Shown here: in pieces, positions 1-12,000 of the stretch
Layout of the letters: the number at the start of each line of letters is the position of its first letter
Numbering within the stretch: position 1 is the first letter of the stretch
Assembly (NCBI GenBank): GCA_034766995.1
Contig: CM068317.1
Span: forward strand, 33,482,001-33,546,000
Reading direction: 5' to 3'
Length of the DNA: 64,000 nt
Origin: Acanthacorydalis orientalis
Lineage: Eukaryota > Arthropoda > Insecta > Megaloptera > Corydalidae
Translations under genes and position numbers: made by a program
Notes under the pieces: generated by a model
The model's input: the letters and a program-made list of their open reading frames with translations, nothing else
What the model was told of the DNA's origin: nothing
The model's database searches: none

Positions 1-404
1 GTAAATTTATTAAAATTAATCATTTAAAATTTAATATGAAATAACAGTCATAAATTTCAACAAGCAGAAATTTTCAAATAAATTTCATGTTCATACTTAT
101 TTGGATTAATTTTAAACAGACATTTTCTATTAAATATGAGCCTATAAAATTTTTAACTTTTATCAGATAAATGTAACCACAACTTTGTACTTAAAAATTT
201 TGAAGCAAAAACAAAAAATGATAAAAGATTAAAAATAGAAGTTCTATAAAGTTCTCACTTATCCACTGAACAAATACACTTTTAATATTTTCTTCTAAAA
301 GTATATTTTCATTTACATACCTAGTTGCAGTACTATTCTGTAACTTTAAATCATCTTATATAATTTTTATTTATGGTTACATTCATATAGCATGTGTGTA
401 TATG

Positions 405-412
<8 letters not shown>

Positions 413-486
<74 letters not shown>
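413..486. repeat. (TA)n microsatellite
   Basis: About 74 bp of uninterrupted TA, preceded by CA repeats and followed by a short CA-rich tract. Confidence 0.97.
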
Positions 487-489
<3 letters not shown>

Positions 490-974
490 CTACAAACACA
501 CACATACACCAAGCTTAAGTGAAAAAAAGCACTGTCAAATTTATAAACATTAATAAATTCTTTTATGCTCTACTGATTATTGCAATACTATAAAAAAATA
601 TTTCAAAATCAACTGACAAACATAGAGATCTAGTGATTCATCTAACAAATCATACATAATGGATTTAAGTAAGAAAATTATTTCTCACATTAAGCTTATA
701 CTAACTACTAAGTTTAATTACTGCAGAGAAATATATTTATTTCCTACTTTTAGTGACTGCTATCACATGATATTTTTATTATTGAACATAATAAACTACG
801 TATAGCTCTAACTGGTATTAAAGCATTACTAATTTCAAAACTCAATGGTAATGATTATCATGGAAAATTGATTCCTTTAATGCTTATATAAAATGAAATA
901 AAAATTTTAATTTTTTACTTATAGTGTTTACAAAATGTTGATAAAAATTATATGAATGTTTCTTTAAATAATAT

Positions 975-982
<8 letters not shown>

Positions 983-1043
<61 letters not shown>
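983..1043. repeat. (TA)n microsatellite
   Basis: About 61 bp of TA preceded by a short ACAT tract. Confidence 0.97.
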
Positions 1044-1045
<2 letters not shown>

Positions 1046-1730
1046 GCTATGAAATTAAAAACAATTTTAGATTTTATCTATTGATGTGTTCTTATTAATA
1101 AACAGAAATAAGTAATATTTTTAAAATTAATGTTTACGGATGTACTTACTACAAATTGCATACTTTTTATAATTACATATTTTCTTAAGATTAAGTTACA
1201 AATTTACTTAACTACATATTACACATAAAAAAATATTATATTAATATAGTACCATTTATAAAAGTTTTCTTAATAACATAGTTTGATAAATTAAATGATA
1301 AATTGTTCTCAACTATTTTAGTATGAACTTTTTTTCATTGAATAAAATTAAAATCTAAGAATGAACACAGTCATTTTCAAATGGTTCAAAAAGTGTTAGT
1401 GTGTACATACCTACATATATCTACACACGCTTATGTATGAATGCATGTACATATGTATGGTGTGTGTGTGTGCGTGTGTGTATGATATATATTATGTATA
1501 ATGCACGCACATCTTTTTTTTTTAAAAAATGAAAATATATAAGTTATGACAATCAACTAATCTAACCTATCAAAAATAACAGATGAATAAAAAATGGATA
1601 AGTTGTATTGAGAATGTATAAAAAGAAAATGTAACCTAAATATGGCACGACATATGTTTCAGTGTGTTGAATGAACACAATTGCCATGTGTGCAAGTGAC
1701 ATTATTTACTTATTTATTTTGTTTATTTGA

Positions 1731-2240
1731 CGGACAAGCCATTTTGATAACATTCGTATATTTCCGCATGTAGAATGTGATAAGTACGAGATCGTATCGA
1801 AGTACGTGATCACGATCCGTTGTACAAGAAGTCACAGTCTGATCGTTCCAGAGTCGAATACACTACCTTCCGTATATTCCTTCTGTGATTTTGTTCCGCT
1901 TAACCGGACGTCTGATTTTACCACAATCGACATTCCGTCTCTTCATAATTCACGCACAACACTGAATAACTATGTTCTTCGGCCAGTATTGTCACTCCGA
2001 TGGAATGAAGGCCTTATTAATATGATAGCACGATTTCATCGAGACAACCGAGTATTCTTGTTGGAAAATGTCTTTTGTTGTCAACCTGCCGTGCTTACAG
2101 ATATGATTACTCATGTTATGTACAGATGGCAGACAAGCGTAGAGCACCTTTATATTGCGCAATGTACATCTATTTTCAATGTAATATATTCTTTTAGATT
2201 TTTAAACTCCAATTTAGCGAATTCGTATATATTTTTATAA
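1731..2240 (+). CDS. unidentified open frame, possible exon or pseudogene piece
   Basis: A plus-strand frame stays open for about 169 codons after a TGA at 1728-1730 and ends in TAA at 2238-2240. The interval up to about 2160 is clearly richer in G and C than its surroundings, which makes a long open frame less surprising. The first in-frame ATG is late, at 2022, so if real this would be an internal or terminal exon rather than a complete gene. A pyrimidine-rich stretch before 1738 could serve as an acceptor. I recognise no domain, signal peptide or transmembrane pattern. It could also be a promoter island or the remains of a mobile element. Confidence 0.15.
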   Translation, partial: RTSHFDNIRIFPHVECDKYEIVSKYVITIRCTRSHSLIVPESNTLPSVYSFCDFVPLNRTSDFTTIDIPSLHNSRTTLNNYVLRPVLSLRWNEGLINMIARFHRDNRVFLLENVFCCQPAVLTDMITHVMYRWQTSVEHLYIAQCTSIFNVIYSFRFLNSNLANSYIFL

Positions 2241-4301
2241 TTGTTCCATGTCTAATATGTAATAAATGATTTTAAATACATTTTATATATTAGATATTTT
2301 TTTAAATAATTGTTCTATAATAAAATTTAATATGGAAACATTTTTAATCTATTTTTTTATTAAGTCCAGGATATGATTAAAAAGATTCAAATATTTATTT
2401 TGATGTAATTTTTTAATATTAAATAATTACATTTTACTACTTTTAAGAAAATAATTTTAAACATAAGATCATTAATCACTCACTTCTTAAAACTCCTCAA
2501 ATTTATTTTTATAGTTACTTAAAAAATAAGTTATCTTATTTTTGATCATCTTTATATTAACAATGTTATTTTTCTTTTATAACAATGTATTTATTTAGTT
2601 TTTTAAAACACTTCATGTAATCATAATCATTTCATTTTTACTTACTTCTTTGCAAATCTTATTTACTGAAAAAATATTAAAAAATAAAGAACTTAAATAT
2701 AACAAAGTTATACAATAAACGTGTATTGAATTATAATAAATATTTAATTCATAAATTCATTATTACAGAAATCATTTATAATTGATCTTAATTTGTGAAA
2801 ATTTGTACAAAGAAATGTATTAGTATATTTGGACTTTTGTTTTAAAGAACTCAATCATGAATCCAGTGTTATATATATAATAAAATTAAAAATGTATTTT
2901 ACAATTGTATCTTTCTTTTCATACTAGTAAAAATAATTTTCATGATTATTTTCGAGTAATGGATTTTTTTTGAAAAAAACAAACAAAACAACTAAAATGA
3001 AGAATTATAAATGTCATATATATTTTACTACATATTATCAGAATGACAAAATGTAGATATTTATAAATTATTCTTATTTGTATGTATGTATGTATTATAC
3101 ATATATACAAAATTTACTTAAAAATGCAACAATTATTGAAATATTACAAATAAGATAATTATCTAAATGTTGTTACATTTTCAAGTATCTTTAAAAATTC
3201 AGAACTATTTTATAAATAACAGCTGTATTATAAAACCATATACAAATTAAGTCTTATTTTCCATATAAATAAATGTATTGCAAAGATCACATTCAAGAAA
3301 TTTCTAACTGTATGTTGATGAATGCATGCATGCATATATATTCACATACTTTCAAGAATCCAAATTATTATGAGTGTAAAGTGTTATAAGAAGTTATAAA
3401 ATGTATATAAATATTTGATTACACTAGCCTGTACACAGCTTTTCCATAATGTTAATTAATTTTATCGATGTAGTTTTAAATGAGATTTTATATATATATT
3501 TATAATTTTTTTTCCGAAAGACCTAAATATTTTAAATAAGGACTAATAAACATCACACAATGTAACACAAAATTAAAAAATACTTTTAAACATACACTTC
3601 AAATATTAAAATTTGTATTATTATTGCCTTTTTAAAAACTGTGGCCACTAAATATTTAACTATTGTATTAATTTAATTTACCAGCAACAATAATGTATCC
3701 ACATAATTAAACTTCTTGTTTTATTACATTTTATTGATCAAAAAAATATATATAGTAAGCATACATGTATATCAGTATACAAAAGATCTCCAGTATACGA
3801 CATTAACTTTATAGTTGATATAAGGAATAAAATGAAAATTGACCACATATTTGTGCTTAAAATTTGAAATGTTATATATTTTACAGATCATAATCATGTT
3901 CAACTTCTGTTTATCTCATATTGGATAATGTTTCTTTGAAATTTTCCCAACATAAATGATCAAGTACTTTCTAATTCTACAAATTTTTAATATTTTTATC
4001 CTCTGGATTATTCTTTCATATATTGAATCAGCAGGCTGTCGACACATGACTGTGTGTATATATATGGACACGCACATAAATACATGTGTGTAAAATACAT
4101 AGAACAATAAATAACATATTTTGATAAACCATACCAGTAGCATAGGAATTAATATTAAATACAAAATTCAATTAAAACAGAAAAAAGTATGTTTCAATGC
4201 CTTCATTATTATATTAATTTATATTCTTACAGTCAATTAGTAATATATGTTAACATGGTCTTTTTCATGCATGTGTGTCTGCATCTATATTATTTACCTA
4301 G

Positions 4302-4322
4302 ATATATATATATATATATATT
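4302..4322. repeat. short (TA)n tract
   Basis: About 20 bp of TA in the 3' flank of Usp16-45. Confidence 0.85.
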
Positions 4323-4498
4323 CATGAAATAATCATGTACTATTGATTATTTTTACAATATAAGAATTAGGTGTTTCAAATAGTTATATGAATTATTTAA
4401 AATGATTTTTTCTTCCAATTTTTAATTACTTGCTACAATAATATCTTTATAGTAAAAAAAATAAATAAGATTAGTTAGTAAAAAAAAATAATTAGCAA

Positions 4499-4551
4499 AT
4501 ATATATTATATATATATATGCACACACATATATATACACACACACACATAC
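4499..4551. repeat. mixed TA/CA microsatellite
   Basis: Alternating TA blocks and CA blocks, imperfect. Confidence 0.85.
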
Positions 4552-4633
4552 TCATATTGAAACTATGTCGCTTAAAATATAACATGAATGTAGTATGCAT
4601 TACCCAAATAAATATGAACATTTTAATGTTATT

Positions 4634-4639
4634 TTTATT
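4634..4639 (-). terminator. candidate polyadenylation signal of Usp16-45
   Basis: AATAAA on the minus strand about 140 bp beyond the stop codon. Such hexamers are frequent by chance in DNA this AT-rich, so this is only the nearest plausible site. Confidence 0.3.
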
Positions 4640-4779
4640 ACTGTAAATTTGAGAGCGATATATTTATAAAATCTACAATTCTTCTGATCATCCTATCTAT
4701 CGCTATCAAACAGAAAATATTCAACGATTCAACAATTTAATTATTAGCTATCCGTACAGTTAGTATAATCAATGTTATT

Positions 4780-7455
4780 TTAAAGAATTCTTTCATAAAA
4801 TAATAAATACGCTTGAGTTTTTAAAACCTTGCTTTCAGAAACTTCATTAACTAATGAATCGCTGACATAATACCATTTTCCTTTAGGAGGTTCTGGTTCT
4901 GTAATACCAGCAGCACCCTCTTCATTACAATCACTACGATTTGGTACTGTTTTATTTCCATTGCAAGGTAAAAATTGCCATCTATAATCATCTTTAGACA
5001 AAGGACATCTCACTTTAACATATGCTACATAATGGCCTCCATGCAGCGTTCCACTATGTTCAACTACTCCGTACAGTGAATATAAGAGTTTATTTTGTCG
5101 ATTATCTATTGATGGTAAATCTTTACATTTATTACTACAAAATGGAGCTAAATCAAGAACTAATGGAAAATTGACATGTTTTGACATCTTTCTGTACAAA
5201 CTTCTAAAAACTTGAAAACGTTTTAGATGTAGTATCAAAATTGCTGGAGGACTAGAGATTAACAACTGTTTTGTTGAATTTGTATATATACTCTTGCCAT
5301 TTTTACCATTTATACGCTCAGTACATGCTTCACAACAAACTTTATTATTACCAGTCATAAGTTCCAGAGCAGTAAATTGATTCAGACAAGATTGTACACT
5401 GCATTCACCCTCATCACACTGATAACGTAATCCAACTGTAGTTCCTAAGCCATATTTTATTTCATCAATTGGTCGAGTCTCTGGAACAGCCAGTTCTGGT
5501 GATGAGTTATTAATACAAACATTTTCATTAACCAAATCATCATCATTTCTCCAGCCAAGAGCAATGACTTCACCTCGTACAGGTTCTGGTGATCCATCGG
5601 GTCTTCGTTCTAAGGAAAGTTCATTTATATCTAACACGGCTTTAACGCCTTCATCATCTGGACTACCTTGAGAGTCGATATTACCACCAGATACTTTAAA
5701 ATTTGATTCTACATTTTCTTGTGGATGGTCTCCCAAGTTCTTTAAGGGGTCATGTTCATTTATGTGTATCTCGGTACGCTCAATAAGATGCTGCTCTATT
5801 GTATCTTCTATTCTATCAATTGGTGACGTTGGCCTAACAGTTTCATTCGTTAATGAAATATTTTTATCGTCTTTCGTATTCATAAATAATATATTAACTG
5901 CAGAATTCGATAAATTTTTGGTATTATTTTGAGTAACAATATCAACCAATACGTCTTCTTTATATTGTTCATTTTTTTCTGGAAGATCTTTTTTTTCATC
6001 TGAATTATAACCAGATTCAACAATACTTGTGTCATCTGCAGGTGAACTGTTTTTAAAACCATCTTCAATGTTATCTTCTACATCAGCATCTGACTGTTCA
6101 CTTTCTGAATTATTGGATGTTTTGTTTGTATCAACTGGACTTGTTACTCCTGTATTTTCAAATGATTTATTTTTTTGTTTGCGACCTTTTCGTTGCATTT
6201 TTCTATCTTTTTTCATTTGATGTTTTGACGGTTTAGTTTCCTCATCTAATTCACTTTTACGCCGTAATACAGGCGGTTGCGGTTTTTCAGCTGTGACAGG
6301 TAAACTAAGATCAAGAAAATATTCTTCTCGATTTGAACTATGTTGACAATCTTGACATTGCAACGTGCTGACTAACACTCCACGAAACACCTGTTCCGGT
6401 CTTAACATCATATCTGATGCCTGTTGTCCATAGAATTTTAATTTATGGCGAGTTATTTCATCCACACTGGCTGGTATAGTTTTATTTGAATATCCTAGAG
6501 TGTGCAGTATTACTAACTGATAACGTTTCAAATCTTCAGTTCGAACAGCTTCCAATAAATGTCGTAGCAGTTCATGTGAATCTTCTTGATCACCTCCACC
6601 GAACTGAGGTAATTTATGAGAAAGTTGTGATAATAAAGCACGTGGAGAAAATACATCACAACGACCTGATTGCATTTCTCGTAAAGTATCAGCTAGAGTT
6701 TCGGTCAATGGTCCCCATTTTGATAATTGACCAATTATTGGCGGTAATACTTCTCTATTTCCATCTGGTGATTTAAAAATTCCTCCAGGTAATTCGAACC
6801 TTTCACCTGGTTCTGATAATTCTTCAAGAACAGATAAAAGGAATGGTGTTTGGGCTAAACATTGCACTACAGCATTAAAAAAACATGTGTTGCCTAAATT
6901 ACTTAAACCTCGAACTCTTGGAAGATCACAACTTTTCATTTTATTATCCATAGCTTTAATTTCAATGACTTCATGATCAGGAATTTCTATTCGTGGACTG
7001 TTTTTTGGTGAATGGGTCATTTGTTTTTTGATATATTCGACAGCTTCCAATAATTTTTTTCGGCTATCTGTAACAACATCTACATTACAATCATAACACC
7101 ATACCATCCAAGTTGTCGTGTTTACACAAAGAGCATGAGAATCAGAATGAGGCGTTTCAAAATGTTTTAATGCGTGCTTATTTCGTGTGCGTCCACACGC
7201 ATGATTACCGCACTTCAAACACAGCCATAAGCTAAGATCATATTCAAAATCCTCATCAGCTCCATCATCAACCGATATTTTGGCACAATCTACACAATCT
7301 TCTTTTAAGCCTGTCTTCAGAACTTTTTTAATTCGTGTCAAATCAACAGCTTTTGCAGCATGATTACAAGATGATTTATTTTGATTATCATCGCACGATT
7401 CTGTTGATTCATTGTCAATATCTGCACAAGGCTCCGACTGACGTTTCTTTTTCAT
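4780..7455 (-). CDS. Usp16-45: ubiquitin carboxyl-terminal hydrolase, USP16/USP45 type
   Basis: A single uninterrupted frame of 891 residues, starting at a true ATG (7453-7455). It is slightly longer than the vertebrate USP16 and USP45 proteins. Seen: an N-terminal ZnF-UBP domain (about residues 50-125) with paired cysteines at C54/C57, C79/C82 and C120/C123 and several histidines. The USP catalytic core follows, with the Cys box GNTCFFNAVVQCL placing the nucleophile at C191. The His box TLHGGHYVAY places the catalytic histidine at H808, and WYYVSDSLV supplies D866. CxxC pairs near LQCQDC and VCCEAC fit the structural zinc site of USP folds. A long acidic, Ser/Asn-rich and lysine-rich insert of roughly 300 residues splits the core, as in USP16/45. 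Known for the family: ZnF-UBP binds the free C-terminus of ubiquitin; USP16 removes ubiquitin from histone H2A and acts in ribosome maturation, and USP45 acts with ERCC1. The insect gene usually represents both. Its lack of introns contrasts with the other genes here, but all catalytic residues are intact, so it is not a dead retrocopy. Confidence 0.93.
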   Translation of the reverse strand: MKKKRQSEPCADIDNESTESCDDNQNKSSCNHAAKAVDLTRIKKVLKTGLKEDCVDCAKISVDDGADEDFEYDLSLWLCLKCGNHACGRTRNKHALKHFETPHSDSHALCVNTTTWMVWCYDCNVDVVTDSRKKLLEAVEYIKKQMTHSPKNSPRIEIPDHEVIEIKAMDNKMKSCDLPRVRGLSNLGNTCFFNAVVQCLAQTPFLLSVLEELSEPGERFELPGGIFKSPDGNREVLPPIIGQLSKWGPLTETLADTLREMQSGRCDVFSPRALLSQLSHKLPQFGGGDQEDSHELLRHLLEAVRTEDLKRYQLVILHTLGYSNKTIPASVDEITRHKLKFYGQQASDMMLRPEQVFRGVLVSTLQCQDCQHSSNREEYFLDLSLPVTAEKPQPPVLRRKSELDEETKPSKHQMKKDRKMQRKGRKQKNKSFENTGVTSPVDTNKTSNNSESEQSDADVEDNIEDGFKNSSPADDTSIVESGYNSDEKKDLPEKNEQYKEDVLVDIVTQNNTKNLSNSAVNILFMNTKDDKNISLTNETVRPTSPIDRIEDTIEQHLIERTEIHINEHDPLKNLGDHPQENVESNFKVSGGNIDSQGSPDDEGVKAVLDINELSLERRPDGSPEPVRGEVIALGWRNDDDLVNENVCINNSSPELAVPETRPIDEIKYGLGTTVGLRYQCDEGECSVQSCLNQFTALELMTGNNKVCCEACTERINGKNGKSIYTNSTKQLLISSPPAILILHLKRFQVFRSLYRKMSKHVNFPLVLDLAPFCSNKCKDLPSIDNRQNKLLYSLYGVVEHSGTLHGGHYVAYVKVRCPLSKDDYRWQFLPCNGNKTVPNRSDCNEEGAAGITEPEPPKGKWYYVSDSLVNEVSESKVLKTQAYLLFYERIL

Positions 7456-7720
7456 TTTTTAGATTTTTCTTTTGTCGTTCTATTAAATTGATAAACCTTA
7501 AACAAATTGAAACAATTTTATATATTTAATACGCAATACAGATATATTTAATAAACATGTACTTTATGAAATTGTTATTAAGTTAGTTATACTTCAGTTA
7601 TTTTATTAAAACACATATTTCATACACCTCATGTGTCTAGTTAACTCACTTGGATTCCATATTACGTGACGTAAGACGATAAGGCAAATTTGTGATAAAC
7701 GATGCGCGCGCATCATTAGA
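7456..7720 (-). promoter_or_regulatory. candidate Usp16-45 promoter / 5' UTR
   Basis: The segment just upstream of the start codon includes two clean palindromes in otherwise AT-rich DNA. TTACGTGACGTAA (7662-7674) contains two CRE/bZIP-like half sites around one central base. GATGCGCGCGCATC (7701-7714) is perfect and resembles the NRF-1/Ewg motif. CpG-containing palindromes of this kind commonly mark broad housekeeping promoters. Function is inferred from position and motif only. Confidence 0.4.
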
Positions 7721-9535
7721 TATTGGAATACTATGACTTCAGTATGGAATAACTATAAGTATTTGTTTACGTTAATTAAATATTTATTTGAAAAGTTGTT
7801 GCTTTACTTTTCTAGTAAATGTTAAAAAATAGATTGGTATCGATTGTAAACGAACTTCAGTACGTCTAAAGATATTAACCTTAATATAAATATTTTATTT
7901 AATTATATAATTTGATTTTTTTTTATCATTAATAGCAGTTTGAAATTCCTTAATACTGTTCCTTAATGTTCTTAATATTGCTGTTTCCTACCTTAATTTG
8001 TTTTTATATGATTTCGCGTTCATATTGACCACCCTTGTATAAAAAATAGGTAGATGAAATACTGCATCATTTTTATTTCTAATTTCCTAGTTATATCAAT
8101 CAATTTACTTGCTTTATTTTAATTTCAAAATTTTACTCCTTATATTTTTATTAATAGTTTTTTTTTCATATTAATTTAATTTCTCTTTTATTCTTCGTGT
8201 TATTTCGAAAACATATCTCTTTACTTTTTCGTGTTTTCAGAAGTTCCTGAATTGTTTTGCCATTCAGAACCCATGTTTTATTTTCTTAAGTAGAGTAGAA
8301 TACATCGGACCAAATATAAAAATAATCTAATATTCTATTTAACCAAAGTAGAAAATTCAATTTGAGTATTAAGGCATTCAAATTAATTAATTTCATTTCA
8401 TTCTTATTCCCTTGCTCACCTCACTAATGAACAATCTATTTTTGCTAATAGAGAGTTACTAAAAAGTGAGTTAATAATGAAATGTATCTATAAAAAGCTA
8501 TAATATATTACGCTTACCAGGCATAAAGAGTCGATATACGACAAGGCATTTACTCAAAATAGTAGCCGCTTAAAATATCAAAATTGACAAGTACAGTAGT
8601 CAAATGTATAATTTATAAACTTAAACTTATTATAAAACATATTTAATCCAGTACATTCACACAGCGTGATTTTATTCAAGAAATGTAAAAAAAGTTAATT
8701 TGTTATTTCTTGTTGAGAAATCGCCGACTATTATATAAAACGATATTTAATGAGGTGTGATTTGTTCCAAAATAATTTATTTTTACAAATATAAAAAATA
8801 TATAATTATAAAAAATATATTTTACAAATATAAAAAACATATAACTTAATAACTCAATGTATCAGAGCGGTTTATCTGTAAATTGGTACTTGTTTGTAAT
8901 AAAACATGTTCATATATTGTTTTTATATTTTTGGTATTAGATTATAAAATAAATATAATGATTATAGATACAGACCGATACGAAAACTAAAACTCATGAC
9001 TTATAGAAGCATTTATGTGTTAAAAGCTACTAACTTTTGAAGATAAAATATAAAATGTTCATGTACACTTCACCGTTTTTTTTAAAAAAAAAATGTATTC
9101 AAACGAATTTCGTACACAGTTAAGTTCTTTTTGGTTATCAAAGAACAGTGATGTACTTTTATTTTTAATGTTTCATCAATATACACTGGAATCTGCATTT
9201 TAATAAACAAAATTGTATATTATTCCGAAACTTCGACGTTTTTTTAAAAATACCAAATTTATAGAATATTTCTACTATAAAAATATATCTGATCAGGATT
9301 TCTTTCTTTTTAAATTTAACGAACGAGCACGGCACATAATAAAACTAATTTCTCTTCTTGTTGAATTAGACCAAAAATTTTTTTTGAAATAAAGATCATA
9401 TATACCTGTTTAGTGAATAGATTAATTGTGGTTTGTTACTGAATCATTTTTTTGCATGAATTATCACTTTATTTACATACTTCATTTGTTGTACATAAAG
9501 AAATATATATTTTTAGTTATACATAATTTACTTAC

Positions 9536-9573
9536 ACACACACATTATATATATGTATATATATATATATATA
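9536..9573. repeat. CA then TA microsatellite
   Basis: Short CA repeat passing into an imperfect TA repeat, directly left of the retroelement 3' end. Confidence 0.85.
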
Positions 9574-9574
9574 C

Positions 9575-9655
9575 TACTCAAAATGGAAAGTCATGGAAGA
9601 GGCCTTTATCCAGCAGTGGATTGACAGGGGCTGAAGATGATGATGATATACTACT
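9575..9655 (+). mobile_element. 3' end of an RTE-like non-LTR retrotransposon
   Basis: The plus strand encodes the tail KWKVMEEAFIQQWIDRG followed by TGA and a GAT-rich tail, the usual way the reverse-transcriptase frame of RTE-like elements ends in insects. The same stretch aligns without gaps to the minus-strand sequence at 55561-55640 at roughly 80% identity. That shows from this window alone that it is a dispersed repeat. Only the last 80 bp or so is present, as expected for a severely 5'-truncated insertion. Confidence 0.65.
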
Positions 9656-10096
9656 AGTGAAAAGTATTTTATCCAAGCATTAATCAATCTATCTTTATCC
9701 ACGGAAATGACATATGTATCTTGATAAAAAAATTTAACGATTTCAGTCAACGTAGAAATTGATAGAAATATGTATATTAGGAATAACAAGAAAAGATAAA
9801 CAAATAAAATAAATACGAAAATGAAATATAGTTATAAACAATAAAGGAGTATAACATTTTAAATGCAAATTTGAGGGACATTTTATTGTGGTGAGTTCAT
9901 TTTTGCAACGCCGCAATGCTGTTCGTTGGACGGAAAATTGAAGGTTTGGTCTGGGGTCTTAGCTCTTGGCTTTTAAGCCGGTTTTGAAATGAGGGTTTTC
10001 TGCTTCAGGAAATAGGTATAGGGTGCGGTTTGAAGTTTGGAATCCGGAAAAAATTTTCAAAAACCCGGAAAAATGTTGATTAGGAGCTGTGTACTT

Positions 10097-10437
10097 ATAT
10101 ACCGTACATCTCTACCGCACATCAAAAAATTAGTTGTAATTTTCGGGTGTGTCTTATACACCAGGGAAAAATTATGAGTTCAAAAATTAGGATGTGAGAG
10201 GAGCGTCTCACTTAAGTACCAAGTAAATAGAAAAGTAAACATTTTATTACCTTGTATTACCTTATATACCTTTGGAATTTTCCATTTAGAAATCCATCTA
10301 CTAAAATTATTTTATTATTATCAAGCGTCTTATATCACCAGTATACGAAAGAATCGAAAAAAATCTTTTTAAATTCAACTGCGTCTTATACGTAGGGACG
10401 TTCTATATGCCAAGATATACGGTATATCTGAAATGCA
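10097..10437. mobile_element. candidate non-autonomous DNA element with inverted ends
   Basis: The left end reads TATATACCGTACATCT and the right end, on the other strand, reads GATATACCGTATATCTTGG. Inside, the word CGTCTTATA or GTGTCTTATA recurs at about 10152, 10326 and 10382, with CACCAG following in two cases. This recalls Tc1/pogo-type miniature elements with CGTCTTATAC ends. No transposase frame is present. Boundaries are approximate. Confidence 0.4.
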
Positions 10438-10538
10438 AATATTATCTGACAATAGTAAAAAACGACCTCAACTAGTAACTTTTATTTAACGTACTATAAA
10501 GAAAATTAATATGCAATCACAAATAATCTTATATACAT

Positions 10539-10544
<6 letters not shown>

Positions 10545-10591
<47 letters not shown>
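10545..10591. repeat. (TA)n microsatellite
   Basis: About 47 bp of TA flanked by CA dinucleotides on both sides. Confidence 0.96.
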
Positions 10592-10596
<5 letters not shown>

Positions 10597-11941
10597 TTAT
10601 TGCTTTTTTGTGAATATTACAATCTAGAAGTGTCTACAAGCAACAATTACAATAATAATTTTAAGTTTAATAAATATATAATCCTCTTTAATTTACTTTT
10701 GTACATGAACAATACTTTAGTTTTATTTCATATAGTATTTTGACATATGTTTGGCCCCCTCGGTGAAAGGAAACTTTTTTAAAATAAAACTATAAGATAC
10801 TATTGAAAATTAAAATGTTCAGTTTATACGTCAAGAAAGGACGGTTTTGTTTCAAATAAAGTGGGAAGGAATTGAACTAACGTTGATCAACGGACGGCAA
10901 TCATAATTTCTTTTAGAAATTCAATTTTAGCAAAAACAGAATTTACATTTCTTAGATTCCGATTTGTGAAAAATTTAGATGTAAATAAATATTTTTTGTA
11001 ATACAAAAATAAACCGAAATCAGTTGTTAAAAAATGTAATTTTATTAAATAGATAGTTTTCAAAGTTATGACTTCATATTCACATAAAAATCTGTTTTAC
11101 TCTTTATAGACTTACGGATGAAAATACGTATAGAAACGTCAAACAAATGAAACTATAAAATACTGTTATAAACATATTTTTCATTGATAAAATTCATATT
11201 CATTGAAAAACAATAGCACATTCAATTAAAAAAATAATTCTTAAACAAATATCGTTCTTAGTTATATAAATATACTTTTTTACAAATATACATAATGTTT
11301 ATAATTTCATTCTGGAAATAATTCCGAAGTGAACAATAATTCCAAGTACATTTTGCAGTCGATTTTTTCATTCATCTTTTAAGTGCATTTTAGATCCAAT
11401 TATCGAATATATATGAACTGTCAACTATAAAAATTTATTTTATTAAGGCAATTTGACAGTTTTAAATTATTTACTTCCACTTAATTTTCATACTCTATTT
11501 TTTCACTTTTAACATATATCACTACCCGAAAACAAAAAATACGTATGCCAGCCAATATTTTGTTTATGATTTTAAACGCAGATTTCTTTAAAATAAATTA
11601 AGAAATATTGATTTATTTTTCATACATTTAATAATTTAATGACACGCCTTTCTACTTATAAAACAAATAATAATTTTTGGCTGATTTACGTACGAAATTT
11701 GTCTAATACAAATATGTACTATTTAAATTAAATTAAAAATTACAAGTTTTAATTATTGTTTCCTTGTTTCAATTCATCCAATATTAAATGTTATCTTCGG
11801 AATTTATTGTTAGAAAACGACACTAGATGAGAAATAGAGATTTTCATATTTCAGTTATATTTCTGTTTTTTTCAATAATATATATAATATATACATTTGT
11901 CCACGTCGATTTTTAATAATAATAATAATAATATACATATG

Positions 11942-11947
<6 letters not shown>

Positions 11948-11996
<49 letters not shown>
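11948..11996. repeat. (TA)n microsatellite
   Basis: About 49 bp of TA, preceded by an (ATA)n tract at about 11914-11932. Confidence 0.96.

Positions 11997-12000
<4 letters not shown>

Larger units (their letters stand above)
1..1730. other. AT-rich non-coding flank
   Basis: No exon-like frame or splice-bounded segment is visible on either strand. The stretch contains two long (TA)n arrays and a mixed TG/CA tract at about 1459-1482. Everything else looks like ordinary AT-rich intergenic sequence. Confidence 0.6.
2241..4779. other. intergenic AT-rich DNA, 3' flank of Usp16-45
   Basis: No supportable gene. The stretch holds short TA and CA tracts (about 4302-4322 and 4499-4551) and the presumed 3' untranslated region of the minus-strand gene that ends at 4780. 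Confidence 0.6.

Noticed and set aside
8751..8790. GAGGTGTGATTTGTTCC, similar to the mariner end
   Set aside because: Only the first eight bases match well and there is no partner end.
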